Positions 9,926-23,918 of a stretch of 64,000 bases of DNA are shown in pieces. Numbering within the stretch: position 1 is the stretch's first letter; every line of letters begins with the position of its first letter. The notes under the pieces are model-generated. The model saw nothing but the letters and a program-made list of their open reading frames with translations, did no database searches and had not been told where the DNA came from. The DNA is from an uncultured Pelagibacteraceae bacterium (GTDB taxonomy: Bacteria > Pseudomonadota > Alphaproteobacteria > Pelagibacterales > Pelagibacteraceae): assembly GCA_902545945.1 (NCBI GenBank), contig CACCID010000003.1:23109-87108 (forward strand), given 5' to 3'. The position numbers and the translations under genes are program-made.

Positions 9926-10841
9926 AAATATCTTAGTTGTTTTAGGTGGAGCTTCAGGGGAAAGAGCCGTTAGTTTAGAAAGTGGGAGAGCTTGTGTACG
10001 TGCTCTTAAAAAAAAAGGCTACAAGGTAAAAACTTTTGATCCAAAATTTAAAAATTTTAATCTTATTAATAAAAAAATAGATGCAATCTTTAATGCCTTG
10101 CATGGAAAAGATGGGGAAGACGGTGTTGCACAAAGTTATTTTGAGTATCTAAAAGTTCCTTATACGCATTCAGGTGTAATCAGTTCATCTAACGCTATGA
10201 ATAAATTAATTTCAAAAAAAATATTTCTTAAAAACTATATTAGAACTCCAAAATATTTTTCTTTAAAAAAAGATAATTTTAATATTTCATTTATCATCAA
10301 TAGTTTAAAAAAAAAAAATATTCACTTTCCTGTTATTATCAAGCCTGTAAATGAAGGGTCAAGTCTAGGTGTTGAATTATGTAATAATAAAGGAGGTCTT
10401 GTTAAATTGATAAATAAGTTATTAAAAAATTACGATGAATTAATGATTGAAGAATATATTGGAGGACAAGAAATTCAAGTGGCCGTCATAAATGGAAAAG
10501 CGTTAGGAGCTATTGAACTTGTGCCAAAAAGATTATTTTATGATTATAAAGCGAAGTATACAAAAGCTGCGAAAACCAAACATATAATGCCAGCAAGATT
10601 GAGTAGCGGTCAGTATAAAAAAGTCTTAAGAATTGCAAAACAAACTCATAAGTTATTTAAGTGTAGAGGTGTGACTAGAGCAGACTTTAAATTCTATAAA
10701 AATAATTTTTACTTATTAGAAATTAACACACAGCCAGGAATGACCAGTCTTTCATTAGTGCCAGAAATTGCAAGTTATAAAGGTATTACCTTTGAGAATT
10801 TAGTTGAAAAAATTTTATTAGATGCAAGCATTAATCGATGA
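9906..10841 (+). CDS. ddl: D-alanine:D-alanine ligase
   Basis: ATP-grasp enzyme that makes the D-Ala-D-Ala dipeptide used by MurF. Motifs: LGGASGERAVSLESG at the N-terminus, ALHGKDGEDG near residue 60, the ATP-binding PVIIKPVNEGSSLGV, and the C-terminal Mg-site segment EINTQPGMTSLSL. About 311 residues, normal for the family. There is no ATG at the front: the candidates are GTG (used here) or a TTG one codon earlier, both inside the end of murB. The stop overlaps the ftsQ start as ATGA. Confidence 0.94.
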   Translation: MRKKKFRNILVVLGGASGERAVSLESGRACVRALKKKGYKVKTFDPKFKNFNLINKKIDAIFNALHGKDGEDGVAQSYFEYLKVPYTHSGVISSSNAMNKLISKKIFLKNYIRTPKYFSLKKDNFNISFIINSLKKKNIHFPVIIKPVNEGSSLGVELCNNKGGLVKLINKLLKNYDELMIEEYIGGQEIQVAVINGKALGAIELVPKRLFYDYKAKYTKAAKTKHIMPARLSSGQYKKVLRIAKQTHKLFKCRGVTRADFKFYKNNFYLLEINTQPGMTSLSLVPEIASYKGITFENLVEKILLDASINR

Positions 10842-11494
10842 AGAAAAGATTTACTATAGGAATTGGATTATTAATATTATTTTCAACTTTTATCTCTCAG
10901 CATAAAAGCTCAATAGATAAATTTAAAATTAAAGAAATAAAATTGGAAAATAACAAAATTTTAAAAGATCAAGAGATAAAAAAAAATTTATCATTTTTAT
11001 ATGATACAAATATATTTTTTATAAACAAGTATGAAATCAAAAAAGTATTAGAGCAAAATAAATTTATAAATAGTTTAAAAATTAAAAAAGTTTATCCTGA
11101 TAAACTTGTAATAGAAATTTTTGAAAAAGAACCTTTAGCAATTATAATTCACAATAAACAAAAATTTTTTTTAGGAGAAAAAATTGATCTGATTGAATAC
11201 AAAGATATTTCAAACTATACACAATTACCCATTATCTATGGAGATAATGAAAGTTTTAAAATTTTATTTAATAATCTTCAACAAACAAACTTTCCCATTG
11301 AGCTTATTAAAAAATATTTTCTTTTCGAGTCAAACAGGTGGGATCTTGAAATGAACGATAAAAAATTAATTAGATTACCTTCAGTTAATTATAATAAAAG
11401 TTTAAAAAATTTTCTTGAAATTAAGACAAATAGAAACTTTGATAAATACAAAGTTTTTGATTATAGATTAGTTGATCAACTAATTTTAAAATAA
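10838..11494 (+). CDS. ftsQ: Cell division protein FtsQ (short)
   Basis: A bitopic inner-membrane protein: one N-terminal hydrophobic helix at about residues 5-20, then a POTRA-type domain (KIKEIKLENNKIL ... VYPDKLVIEIFEKEP) that in this family scaffolds FtsB/FtsL and later divisome proteins in the periplasm. At 218 residues it is shorter than most alphaproteobacterial FtsQ, mainly because the cytoplasmic tail is almost absent. Identified from the POTRA/FtsQ pattern plus its position between ddl and ftsA. Confidence 0.88.
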   Translation: MKKRFTIGIGLLILFSTFISQHKSSIDKFKIKEIKLENNKILKDQEIKKNLSFLYDTNIFFINKYEIKKVLEQNKFINSLKIKKVYPDKLVIEIFEKEPLAIIIHNKQKFFLGEKIDLIEYKDISNYTQLPIIYGDNESFKILFNNLQQTNFPIELIKKYFLFESNRWDLEMNDKKLIRLPSVNYNKSLKNFLEIKTNRNFDKYKVFDYRLVDQLILK

Positions 11495-11498
11495 ACAA

Positions 11499-12695
11499 AT
11501 GAAAAATGACTTACTAAAACTTTTTATCGAGTTTGATAAAAAAGAAATACTTATTGTTGTAGCAGAAATTGATGAACAAAATAATTTTAAAGTAATCGAA
11601 AAATTAATTTTACCACTAATAGGATTAAGCAATAATAAGATTTCTGATATTGAAAAAGTAACTGATATTATTCAAAGAAATATTTTAGTTATTGAACAGA
11701 AAGTAAAATTTACTTTTAAAGAATTAATTTTAATTTTAGATAACTTTGATATTTCTTTTTTAAATTTTACTGGCTTCAAAAAATTAGATGGGACTCAGAT
11801 ATCTAAAGAAAATATAACTTACATAATAAATTCTTTAAAATCCTGTGTAGATAAATTTGAGAATAAAAAAAAAATATTACACATATTTAATTCAAAATAT
11901 TTCTTGGATAAAAAAGAAATGGATAATATACCAATTGGTTTATTTGGGGATTTTTATTCTCATGAATTATCATTCAATTTGATAAATAAAAATGATTATA
12001 AAAATTTAAAAAATATATTTGATAAATGTAATTTAAAAATTTCTAAAATTTTATTAGAAAGTTTTGTTAAAGGATCTTTAATAAGTGAAAAAAATCCTCA
12101 GATAGATACTTTTTTCCATATTAAGATAGATGAAGAAATATCAAAAATATTTTATATTGAAAATGACACTGTAAAGTATGAACAAGAGTTTGATTTCGGT
12201 ACAAATATAATTTTAAAAGATATATCAAAAATTATTTCTTTAAAATCAGATGTGGTTCAAAATATTATTAAGGCAAACTCAAATTTGAATAAGGCTTCAA
12301 ATAACGAACTTCTAGAAAAAAATTATTTTCATAATCTACAATATAGAAAAATTAAAAAAAGATTAATTTATGAGATTGCAGAGGCAAGAATTAAAGAAAT
12401 ATGTAATCTTTTGTGTATCAAAAATATTAATACTGAAGGATCTTTAAATAAAGTTAAAGTAATTTTTTTAGAAATTTATGATAAAAAACACCTTAACTGT
12501 TTTAAAGAAGCATATGAACACTGTTTTGCTTTAAATAATAAATTTGAAATTATATTTTTTGATAAACCAAAGGACGAAAAAGCTCTAGAAATGGCAAATA
12601 AAATTGTTCAATTTGGTTGGAAAAAAGAGGCAATTCCAGTTTCTAAGCCACGTAAATCTCTTATTTCAAGGATTTTTCAAGAACTTTTTCACTAA
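11499..12695 (+). CDS. ftsA: Highly diverged FtsA-like division protein
   Basis: Position directly after ftsQ, length 398 and a C-terminal amphipathic tail (SLISRIFQELF) of the kind FtsA uses to bind the membrane support FtsA. The middle still shows the FtsA-type segment AEARIKEICNLL. The actin-like nucleotide signatures are not recognisable: the usual N-terminal D-x-G phosphate loop is replaced by IEFDKKEI, and the second loop (normally DIGGGTTD) by IKIDEEIS near residue 205. It may be a membrane tether that no longer binds ATP. The assignment rests heavily on context, since overall similarity to FtsA is weak by eye. Confidence 0.72.
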   Translation: MKNDLLKLFIEFDKKEILIVVAEIDEQNNFKVIEKLILPLIGLSNNKISDIEKVTDIIQRNILVIEQKVKFTFKELILILDNFDISFLNFTGFKKLDGTQISKENITYIINSLKSCVDKFENKKKILHIFNSKYFLDKKEMDNIPIGLFGDFYSHELSFNLINKNDYKNLKNIFDKCNLKISKILLESFVKGSLISEKNPQIDTFFHIKIDEEISKIFYIENDTVKYEQEFDFGTNIILKDISKIISLKSDVVQNIIKANSNLNKASNNELLEKNYFHNLQYRKIKKRLIYEIAEARIKEICNLLCIKNINTEGSLNKVKVIFLEIYDKKHLNCFKEAYEHCFALNNKFEIIFFDKPKDEKALEMANKIVQFGWKKEAIPVSKPRKSLISRIFQELFH

Positions 12696-12759
12696 TATTG
12701 TTATTTTTAGAAACATTAGTTGTTTTAAAGAAAGTCGTTAAATTATTTATAAACTCTCG

Positions 12760-13686
12760 ATGCAAGAAATTTATCAAAAAACTCTCTCAAAAACAGTCAG
12801 ATTTGAAGGTGTGGGACTTCACTCTGGTCAGATTTCGAAAATTAACATTAATCCTCTCGGAGAAGACCAAGGTATAATTTTTAAAAGGACTGATTTGAGA
12901 AATAATAATATTATAAAAGCAAACTACACTAATGTTTCTTCAACAAAATTATGCACTACACTTAAGAATAAATACGGAGTTAACGTTTCAACTGTTGAAC
13001 ACCTCTTAGCTGCTCTTTACATTGTAGGTATAGACAACGCTTTAATTGAAATAAATTCAGACGAAGTTCCGATTATGGATGGATCAGCAAAAGATTTTCT
13101 AAATGTATTAAAAAAAGTAAAGAAAAAATCTCTTTTAAAAAAAAGAAAATATTTAAAGGTAGAAAAAAAAATTGAACTCAAAGATGGTAACAGATCAATT
13201 TCAATTGAACCTCATGATAATACACTTGAAGTAGAATTTCAGCTAAACTACGAAAATAAGATTATAGGAAAACAGAAAAACATTGTTAACTTTACCAGAA
13301 ACGACTTAAGTGACGTAATAAGCTCAAGAACATTTTGTTTATTTAGTGATATTGAAAAAATAAAAAAGATTGGTTTAGCAAAAGGAGGATCTTTAGAAAA
13401 CGCAATAGTCGTAGATCAAAATAAAGTTTTAAATGATGGTGGTTTAAGAAATGGTAAAGAATTTGTAAATCATAAAATTCTAGATTTAGCTGGTGATTTT
13501 TTACTTTCAGGTTACAGGATTTTAGGAAAGGTTAAGTGCCATCAAGGAGGCCATCAACTAACAAACCTTTTTCTAAGAAAAATATTTAGCAAAGATTCTA
13601 TTTTAAGTTTCATTGAACAGAACGAAATTCTAATTTCTAAAAAAATTAAATCTGATAATTTAGAAAAACTAGCAGTTAACGCTTAA
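12760..13686 (+). CDS. lpxC: UDP-3-O-acyl-GlcNAc deacetylase
   Basis: Zinc-dependent committed step of lipid A synthesis, so the cell is expected to make lipopolysaccharide. Zinc ligands and catalytic residues are visible in TVEHLLAAL, NHKILDLAGD and HQGGHQL; other family marks are EGVGLHSG at the N-terminus and VPIMDGSAKDF. Length 308 is typical. It follows a 64-base AT-rich gap after ftsA, the site where ftsZ usually sits in this gene order. Confidence 0.97.
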   Translation: MQEIYQKTLSKTVRFEGVGLHSGQISKININPLGEDQGIIFKRTDLRNNNIIKANYTNVSSTKLCTTLKNKYGVNVSTVEHLLAALYIVGIDNALIEINSDEVPIMDGSAKDFLNVLKKVKKKSLLKKRKYLKVEKKIELKDGNRSISIEPHDNTLEVEFQLNYENKIIGKQKNIVNFTRNDLSDVISSRTFCLFSDIEKIKKIGLAKGGSLENAIVVDQNKVLNDGGLRNGKEFVNHKILDLAGDFLLSGYRILGKVKCHQGGHQLTNLFLRKIFSKDSILSFIEQNEILISKKIKSDNLEKLAVNA

Positions 13687-13740
13687 TTTAACACTTTAAT
13701 TTAACTTATATATTAAATATCAATCTGTTATTAATTATTT

Positions 13741-18298
<4,558 letters not shown>

Positions 18299-18311
<13 letters not shown>

Positions 18312-20344
18312 TTAAGCATTTTATTTTTTTTGTACCGATCCCATCCAGGACTTCTATACTCTTCATCAAATTCAATTGAATTATCTTGGTTGAACTCAAA
18401 GTCCTCACTATCGTTAAAATCTATTTCATTTTTTTCAACACTTTCCTCAGGTATTTCATTAATAAATCTTGATGGTAAAGCGTCCATCCAATCACCGTGG
18501 TAAGCTCTTTTCATTGCAAATGATAAGTATGCTTCTTTTTTAGCTCTAGTAATACCAACATAAGCAAGTCGTCTTTCTTCCTCTAAAGCAAAATCTCCTT
18601 TTTCTTCAAGAGATTTTTGATGAGGAAACAAACCTTCTTCCCATCCTGGTAGAAATACAACATCAAATTCTAAACCTTTGGCGGCATGCATTGTCATCAA
18701 ATTTATTTTTGCTCCTTCCCATTCCTGATCAATTGATGTAGCTAAAGCTACATGTTCTAGAAAACTCTGTAAGTTGTCATAATCCTGCATTGCTCTAAGT
18801 AATTCTTTTAAGTTTTCTAATCTATTTTCATTTTCCAAATCTTTTTTATTCTTTAACATTGAGGAATAACCCGACTCATCTAATACCAGTTTTAATAAAT
18901 CAAAATGTTTCATTTTTAATGAATCTTTTCGCCATTTATTTATAATATTTATTAATTTGCTAAGAGCAGTTTTTATCTTAGGCTTTAAATCACCTTTTTC
19001 TATTAATTTAATTATTGAGTCTTCAAGGCATAATTTATTTGTTTTTCCAAAAGTATAAATTTGGTTCAAAGTGCTTTCCCCAACTCCCCTTTTAGGGACA
19101 CCAATAACTCTTTCTAAAGCTAGGTCATCAAATTTTTGATTAATAATTCTTAGGTAAGCTACCGCGTCTTTAATTTCAGCTCTTTCATAAAATTTTATTC
19201 CACCTAAGACACGATACCCAATTCCAACTTGAAGAAATCTCTCTTCAAATTCTCGCGTTTGATATATAGCTCTAACCAAAATTGAAACATCATTTAAAGA
19301 ATATATTTTTTTAAGTTTTTGCTCTATTATATCACTTATCCCCTGTGCTTCCTCTTTACCAGTTCGGTAACAATTTAATTTTACAAGCTCACCTTGACTA
19401 GCTGAAGACCACAATTTTTTTTCTACTCTATTTGAATTATTTGAAATTAAATTTGACGCAGTGTCCAAAATATTTTTTGTGGATCTATAGTTTTGTTCTA
19501 GTTTGAAAACTTTACAGTTTTTGTAAATTTGATCAAATGTAAGAAAGTTTTTTATTTCTGCGCCTCTCCAACTGTAAATTGATTGATCGTCATCACCTAC
19601 GCAGCAAATATTTTCATTTTCATTTACCAGAAGGTTTAACCATTTATTTTGAATAAAATTTGTGTCTTGGAACTCATCAACTAAAATATATTTAAAATTT
19701 TTTTGATAAATTTCTCTAATATCTCGATGTTCTTCAAAAAGTTTTACGCAGAACAAAATTAGATCACCAAAATCAAATGCATTTAAATCTTTAGTTTTAT
19801 CTTGGTATATTTTGTAAACTTTTAAAATTGATTTAAGTATTGAGCTAGATTTTTCAATTTTTACGTCTTTTGGTAATAAACCTTTATTTTTCCACTGATC
19901 TATATGATACATTATTAATTGCGGGGAAAATTTTTTTGCATCTAAATCTTCTCCTTTAACAATATTTCGAATTAGTTTTTTTTGATCATCAGTATCTAAA
20001 ATTGTAAAATTGCTTTTATATTCTAGAGCTTCAGCATGTCTTCTTAAAAATTTAACACTGATAGAATGAAAAGTTCCAAGCCAAGGTACAGAATTTGAGC
20101 TTCCCTTCAAATACTGTATTACTCTATTTTGCATTTCTTTTGCCGCCTTATTTGTGAAGGTCACACACAATATTTGATTAGGCCATGCTTTTTTTTGATT
20201 AATGATATGAATAAGCCTTGTAGTCAAAACTCTTGTTTTACCTGATCCTGCCCCTGCTACAATTAGATTTGGGCCCTCCGTACTCAGAACTGCTTCTTTT
20301 TGTTCTTTGTTTAGGTTTTCAATTAAATTATCTATGTTATTCAT
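18299..20344 (-). CDS. uvrD: UvrD/PcrA-type superfamily 1 DNA helicase
   Basis: ATP-dependent 3'-5' helicase for nucleotide excision and mismatch repair. Motifs in order: Walker A AGAGSGKTR near residue 31, motif Ia TFTNKAAKEM, Walker B VDEFQDTN, motif III GDDDQSIYSWRGA, motif IV QNYRST, motif V MTMHAAKGLEFD and motif VI VGITRAKK. 681 residues, in the range of alphaproteobacterial UvrD. An acidic C-terminal stretch rich in E, D and N precedes the end. Upstream of its start is a short gap to the divergent AsmA-like gene. Confidence 0.95.
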
Positions 20345-20388
20345 AAGATAGAATTTTCTTTTATATACCAGTTATAAAAATAAAAAAA

Positions 20389-21792
20389 ATGTTAAATAAA
20401 TTTTACAAAAGAATTCACAATAAGTATTCAAGATTTTTTAAGTTTATTTTTTTTATAAGATATTTATTTGCGATATTTTTCATTTCAACATCCTTATTTC
20501 TATCAATTCCAAATTTTTTTAACTACGAAAAAAAGGTAGAATTAATAAAAAATCATGTATTCAAAAATTACAAATTTAAAATTATTAAATTAGAAAAAAT
20601 AAAATTTAGGACCTTTCCAGTTCCAAATTTAGAATTAAGCAATGTTCAGGTTAATATCAAAAATTCTGAAATTATTCTAGATATCAAAAATTTAACTATT
20701 TTTCCTAAGCTTATAAGTATTTATAACTTTGAAAAATTTCAAACAAATAAAATTTCTTTAAAAAATAATAGCACAGTCTTAGAAGCCTCTAATTTTATGA
20801 TTTTAATGAAAAATTTATTCGAACAAAAGAGCAAATTATCTTTGAGCAATTTAGATTTAAGTATAACTAATAATAATAAATTTATATTAAATCTTGAAAA
20901 TATTAGTTTTGCTAATTATGGCTACAATAAAAATTTAATTCAAGGAAGAATTTTTGGAAAAAAATTTAAAACATCTATAGATGATAATTTAAAAAATATT
21001 AACTTTAAATTAAAAGGATCTGGAGTTAATGCTTTTGTTAATTTTGATAACAATAAAAAGCAGGATTTTATAAGTGGTATTTTTGGAGTTAAAATACTTA
21101 ACACAAAACTAAAACTAAATTTTAATTATAATAAAAAAATCCTAGAAATTAAAAATTCTTATTTTAGAAGTAAAAATTTTTCATTTAATAATAAAGCCTT
21201 AATAACATTAAATCCCTTTTTAAAAATACACTCAAGATTAGAGGTAGAGGAATTTGACCCTAAATTATTTAATAATTTGAAATTGATTAAGCTACTAGAA
21301 AAAAAAGATCTTTTAAAGAAAATTAATATTAATAACGAAATTAATTTTAAATCAAATAAATTTACATCAAATTTAATTGATAATCTAAATCTAAAAGTAG
21401 ATTTAGCTTATGGAAGAATGAATTATGTTAAAAAACTTTCTTTCTCAGATAATTTTTCTCAATGCAAAGGAAATATTAATTTATTAGAAGACTATCCTTT
21501 ATTATTTTTTGATTGTTATATTACAGCGAAAGATAAACAAAAATTTTTAAAATTTTTTTCAATAAAAACAAAAGAAAAAAATAAGACTTTTGAACTTAAT
21601 GTGATTGGTTCTTTAAACATATTAAGTCAAAGAATTAATTTTAAATCAATTACTGTAAATGATGACTATAATGCCTCGAAAGAGGATTTATTATATTTTA
21701 AAGATACTTATGAGAGAATTCTTATTGATAAAAATTTAATTAGTATTTTTAATAAGAGAAAAATTAAAGAGTTTATTCAAGAAGTATCTTGA
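20389..21792 (+). CDS. AsmA-like membrane-anchored periplasmic protein
   Basis: 467 residues with one strong N-terminal membrane helix (about 20-42) followed by a long beta-rich region of alternating polar and hydrophobic residues. The first part (KIKFRTFPVPNLELSNVQV) matches the repeated-strand start of AsmA/TamB-like proteins, which are thought to bridge inner and outer membranes for phospholipid traffic. No catalytic motif is seen. Divergently transcribed from uvrD; its stop is the base before the 3' end of the convergent fumC. The family call rests on topology and the N-terminal pattern. Confidence 0.6.
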   Translation: MLNKFYKRIHNKYSRFFKFIFFIRYLFAIFFISTSLFLSIPNFFNYEKKVELIKNHVFKNYKFKIIKLEKIKFRTFPVPNLELSNVQVNIKNSEIILDIKNLTIFPKLISIYNFEKFQTNKISLKNNSTVLEASNFMILMKNLFEQKSKLSLSNLDLSITNNNKFILNLENISFANYGYNKNLIQGRIFGKKFKTSIDDNLKNINFKLKGSGVNAFVNFDNNKKQDFISGIFGVKILNTKLKLNFNYNKKILEIKNSYFRSKNFSFNNKALITLNPFLKIHSRLEVEEFDPKLFNNLKLIKLLEKKDLLKKININNEINFKSNKFTSNLIDNLNLKVDLAYGRMNYVKKLSFSDNFSQCKGNINLLEDYPLLFFDCYITAKDKQKFLKFFSIKTKEKNKTFELNVIGSLNILSQRINFKSITVNDDYNASKEDLLYFKDTYERILIDKNLISIFNKRKIKEFIQEVS

Positions 21793-23181
21793 TTATTTAG
21801 GTTTGGTCATTTTAAGTGGGTTCATAATTTTATCGTATTCTTTTTCCTTTATTAGACCTGCTCGGATAACCTCCTCTCTCAACGTTGTTCCATTTTTATG
21901 TGCTGTTTTTGCAATAAATGCAGCTTTGTCATATCCAATTTTTGGAGCCAATGCCGTTACAAGCATAAGTGAATTATCAAGTAGATGTTTTATTCTTTTT
22001 TTATCTGCTTTTATTCCTTTAACACAATACATGGCAAATGTTTTAGAAGAGTCACTCATAATCTCAATTGATTGTAAAATATTATGAATGATGAGAGGTT
22101 TGAAAACATTTAATTCAAAATGGCCATGAGAACCTGCCATTGTAATACCATTATGATTTCCGATAACCTTTACACAAACCATAGTAACTGCCTCTGATTG
22201 GGTTGGATTAACTTTACCAGGCATTATTGATGATCCCGGTTCATTAGATGGAAGAATAAGCTCGCCGTAACCTGCTCTTGGACCTGATCCTAAAAATCTT
22301 ATGTCGTTTGCAATTTTCATCAAGCAAACAGCAGTTGTATTTAATGTACCTGAAAAATTTACTATTTCATCATGTGCAGCTAAAGCAGCAAATTTGTTAG
22401 CAGCAGGTTTGAAAGGAATTTTAGTAATTTTACTAATTTCCTTTATAACTTTTTTGTCAAAATTTTTTTTAGTATTAAGACCAGTCCCAACTGCAGTCCC
22501 ACCCTGAGCCAAATAATGAATTTCTTTAAGCGCCGCCTCTATTCTAATAATACATTTTTTTAGTTGAGCGTGGTATCCAGAAAATTCTTGACCTAAAGTC
22601 AAAGGTGTTGCGTCTTGCAAATGAGTTCTTCCTACTTTTACAATATTTTTAAACTCTTTTGATTTTTTAAATAGTTCTTTTTCAAGTAATTTTAGTGAGG
22701 GCAAAAGTTTTTCTTTTGTTTTTAAAGCTATGGCTATGTGCATTGCCGTTGGAAAAACATCATTAGTTGATTGAGATTTATTTACATGATCATTTGGGTG
22801 CACTGGTTTTTTTGATCCTAACTTACCTCCCATCATTTGAATTGCCCTGTTGGCTATTACTTCATTAACATTCATGTTAGTTTGGGTGCCCGATCCCGTT
22901 TGCCAAACTTTCAAGGGAAAGTGGCTGTCGTGTTTTCCTTTAATTACCTCATCTGCCGCTTTAATGATGTACTTACTGATTTTAGGATCCAGGTCTTTAT
23001 TTTTTGCGTTTACTATTGCAGAAGCTTTTTTAATAATTGCAATTGAATGTATAACTAACGGTCTTACTAAAAAATCACCAATGTTAAAATATTTATTTGA
23101 TCTCTCAGTCGAGGCTCCCCAATACTTATCACCAGGAACATTAATTTTTCCAATACTATCAAATTCTGTTCTGTATTTCAT
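21793..23181 (-). CDS. fumC: Class II fumarate hydratase
   Basis: TCA-cycle enzyme interconverting fumarate and (S)-malate; the iron-independent class. The fumarase/aspartase signature [11 protein letters not shown] is present, with [20 protein letters not shown] and [14 protein letters not shown] upstream. The start chosen, [11 protein letters not shown], gives 462 residues, the family norm; an upstream in-frame ATG would add 36 hydrophobic residues unlike any FumC. Distinguished from aspartase by overall motif spelling, though not tested by alignment. Confidence 0.95.
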   Translation of the reverse strand: MKYRTEFDSIGKINVPGDKYWGASTERSNKYFNIGDFLVRPLVIHSIAIIKKASAIVNAKNKDLDPKISKYIIKAADEVIKGKHDSHFPLKVWQTGSGTQTNMNVNEVIANRAIQMMGGKLGSKKPVHPNDHVNKSQSTNDVFPTAMHIAIALKTKEKLLPSLKLLEKELFKKSKEFKNIVKVGRTHLQDATPLTLGQEFSGYHAQLKKCIIRIEAALKEIHYLAQGGTAVGTGLNTKKNFDKKVIKEISKITKIPFKPAANKFAALAAHDEIVNFSGTLNTTAVCLMKIANDIRFLGSGPRAGYGELILPSNEPGSSIMPGKVNPTQSEAVTMVCVKVIGNHNGITMAGSHGHFELNVFKPLIIHNILQSIEIMSDSSKTFAMYCVKGIKADKKRIKHLLDNSLMLVTALAPKIGYDKAAFIAKTAHKNGTTLREEVIRAGLIKEKEYDKIMNPLKMTKPK

Positions 23182-23241
23182 ATTTGATTCATTGATATAA
23201 TACACTCTTATTAAATAATTATAAAATATAAAGGAAAAGAA

Positions 23242-23613
23242 ATGACTAACTTTAAAAGTGTTAAAAAATTTATGGAAACTTTTGGTCAAGAAATTAAAGA
23301 AAAAGCTTGTTTTCCGAATGATAAAATCACTTCTCTCAGGTATGATTTAATTAAGGAGGAGCTTGGTGAATTAAAAGAAGCCATAGATAAAAAGGACATA
23401 AAGGAGGTTGCTGATGCTTTAACAGATATTCTTTATGTGACATACGGAGCAGGACATGCATTTGGAATAGATCTAGATAAGTGTTTTGAAGAAGTACAAA
23501 ATTCAAATATGAGCAAACTAGGCTCTGATGGTAAACCAATTTACAATGATAAAGGCAAAGTGATGAAGGGACCTAATTATTTTAAGCCAAACTTAGAAAA
23601 GTTTGTAGCATGA
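23242..23613 (+). CDS. MazG-like nucleotide pyrophosphohydrolase
   Basis: Small all-alpha hydrolase of 123 residues in the PRA-PH/MazG superfamily. The metal-binding pattern is visible as KEELGEL followed about 17 residues later by [12 protein letters not shown] (E-x-x-E ... E-x-x-D). Such proteins clear non-canonical or excess (d)NTPs, or act on phosphoribosyl-ATP. Histidine genes are not near, so a housekeeping role is more likely. An AAGGAAAAG ribosome site lies six bases before the ATG. The stop overlaps a tiny membrane-peptide ORF as ATGA. Confidence 0.8.
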   Translation: MTNFKSVKKFMETFGQEIKEKACFPNDKITSLRYDLIKEELGELKEAIDKKDIKEVADALTDILYVTYGAGHAFGIDLDKCFEEVQNSNMSKLGSDGKPIYNDKGKVMKGPNYFKPNLEKFVA

Positions 23614-23693
23614 TAAAAGATAACTTATACTGGATACTGCTCGGAGTTGCGGCTGGGATATTAATTTATTTAGGAGATAAATATATTTTTTAG
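23610..23693 (+). CDS. Possible 27-residue single-helix membrane peptide
   Basis: A short ORF whose ATG overlaps the MazG-like stop as ATGA, the coupling pattern used by real genes here. It encodes 27 residues: a charged start (MIKDN), one hydrophobic helix (about WILLGVAAGILIYLG) and a charged end (DKYIF). Its TAG ends on the first G of the following hairpin repeat. No family recognised. The membrane-like composition and tight coupling favour translation, but at this length the ORF could be chance. Confidence 0.45.
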   Translation: MIKDNLYWILLGVAAGILIYLGDKYIF

Positions 23694-23717
23694 GGGCGTT
23701 CTGTTGCTAGGTGCCCC
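23693..23717. repeat. Hairpin repeat copy 1 (tmRNA 3'-end-like)
   Basis: Inverted GGGGC/GCCCC arms enclosing the shared core GTTCTGTTGCTAGGT. Identical to the 3' end of the tmRNA coding piece (27966-27990) except for one C-to-T change. It is followed on the plus strand by ACACCCC, matching AGACCCC next to the tmRNA copy. It begins at the stop codon of the 27-residue ORF. Confidence 0.85.
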
Positions 23718-23732
23718 ACACCCCATTTTACT

Positions 23733-23783
23733 TTAGTTAATAAAAGCTGTTAAAACAACTAGACCAATTAATACCATTAACAT
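23733..23783 (-). CDS. Possible 16-residue hydrophobic peptide
   Basis: Minus-strand mini-ORF MLMVLIGLVVLTAFIN preceded by TGGGGGAAAAT, a purine-rich ribosome-binding sequence well placed before the ATG and rare in such AT-rich DNA. It ends 16 bases before hairpin repeat copy 1. The last codons (ACA GCT TTT ATT AAC TAA) resemble the end of the tmRNA tag region, so it may instead be a fortuitous frame in a decayed tmRNA 3' segment. No family recognised. Confidence 0.3.
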   Translation of the reverse strand: MLMVLIGLVVLTAFIN

Positions 23784-23918
23784 ATTTTCCCCCAATTTTA
23801 TTTTTTCATTTTCATAGCATATTTGCTTACTTATTAAAACTGCCGCGATGTAATTTCATTACAAACAATTACTATTTTTCTTCTTCTTTTTAGTTTCTTT
23901 GTCTTCATTTATAAGATT

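Noticed and set aside
22301..23200. Several plus-strand frames across fumC
   Set aside because: All are antisense shadows of a fully convincing fumarase; no ribosome sites.
23182..23289. Extended N-terminus for fumC
   Set aside because: It would add 36 residues unlike fumarase and run through the divergent mazG promoter region.
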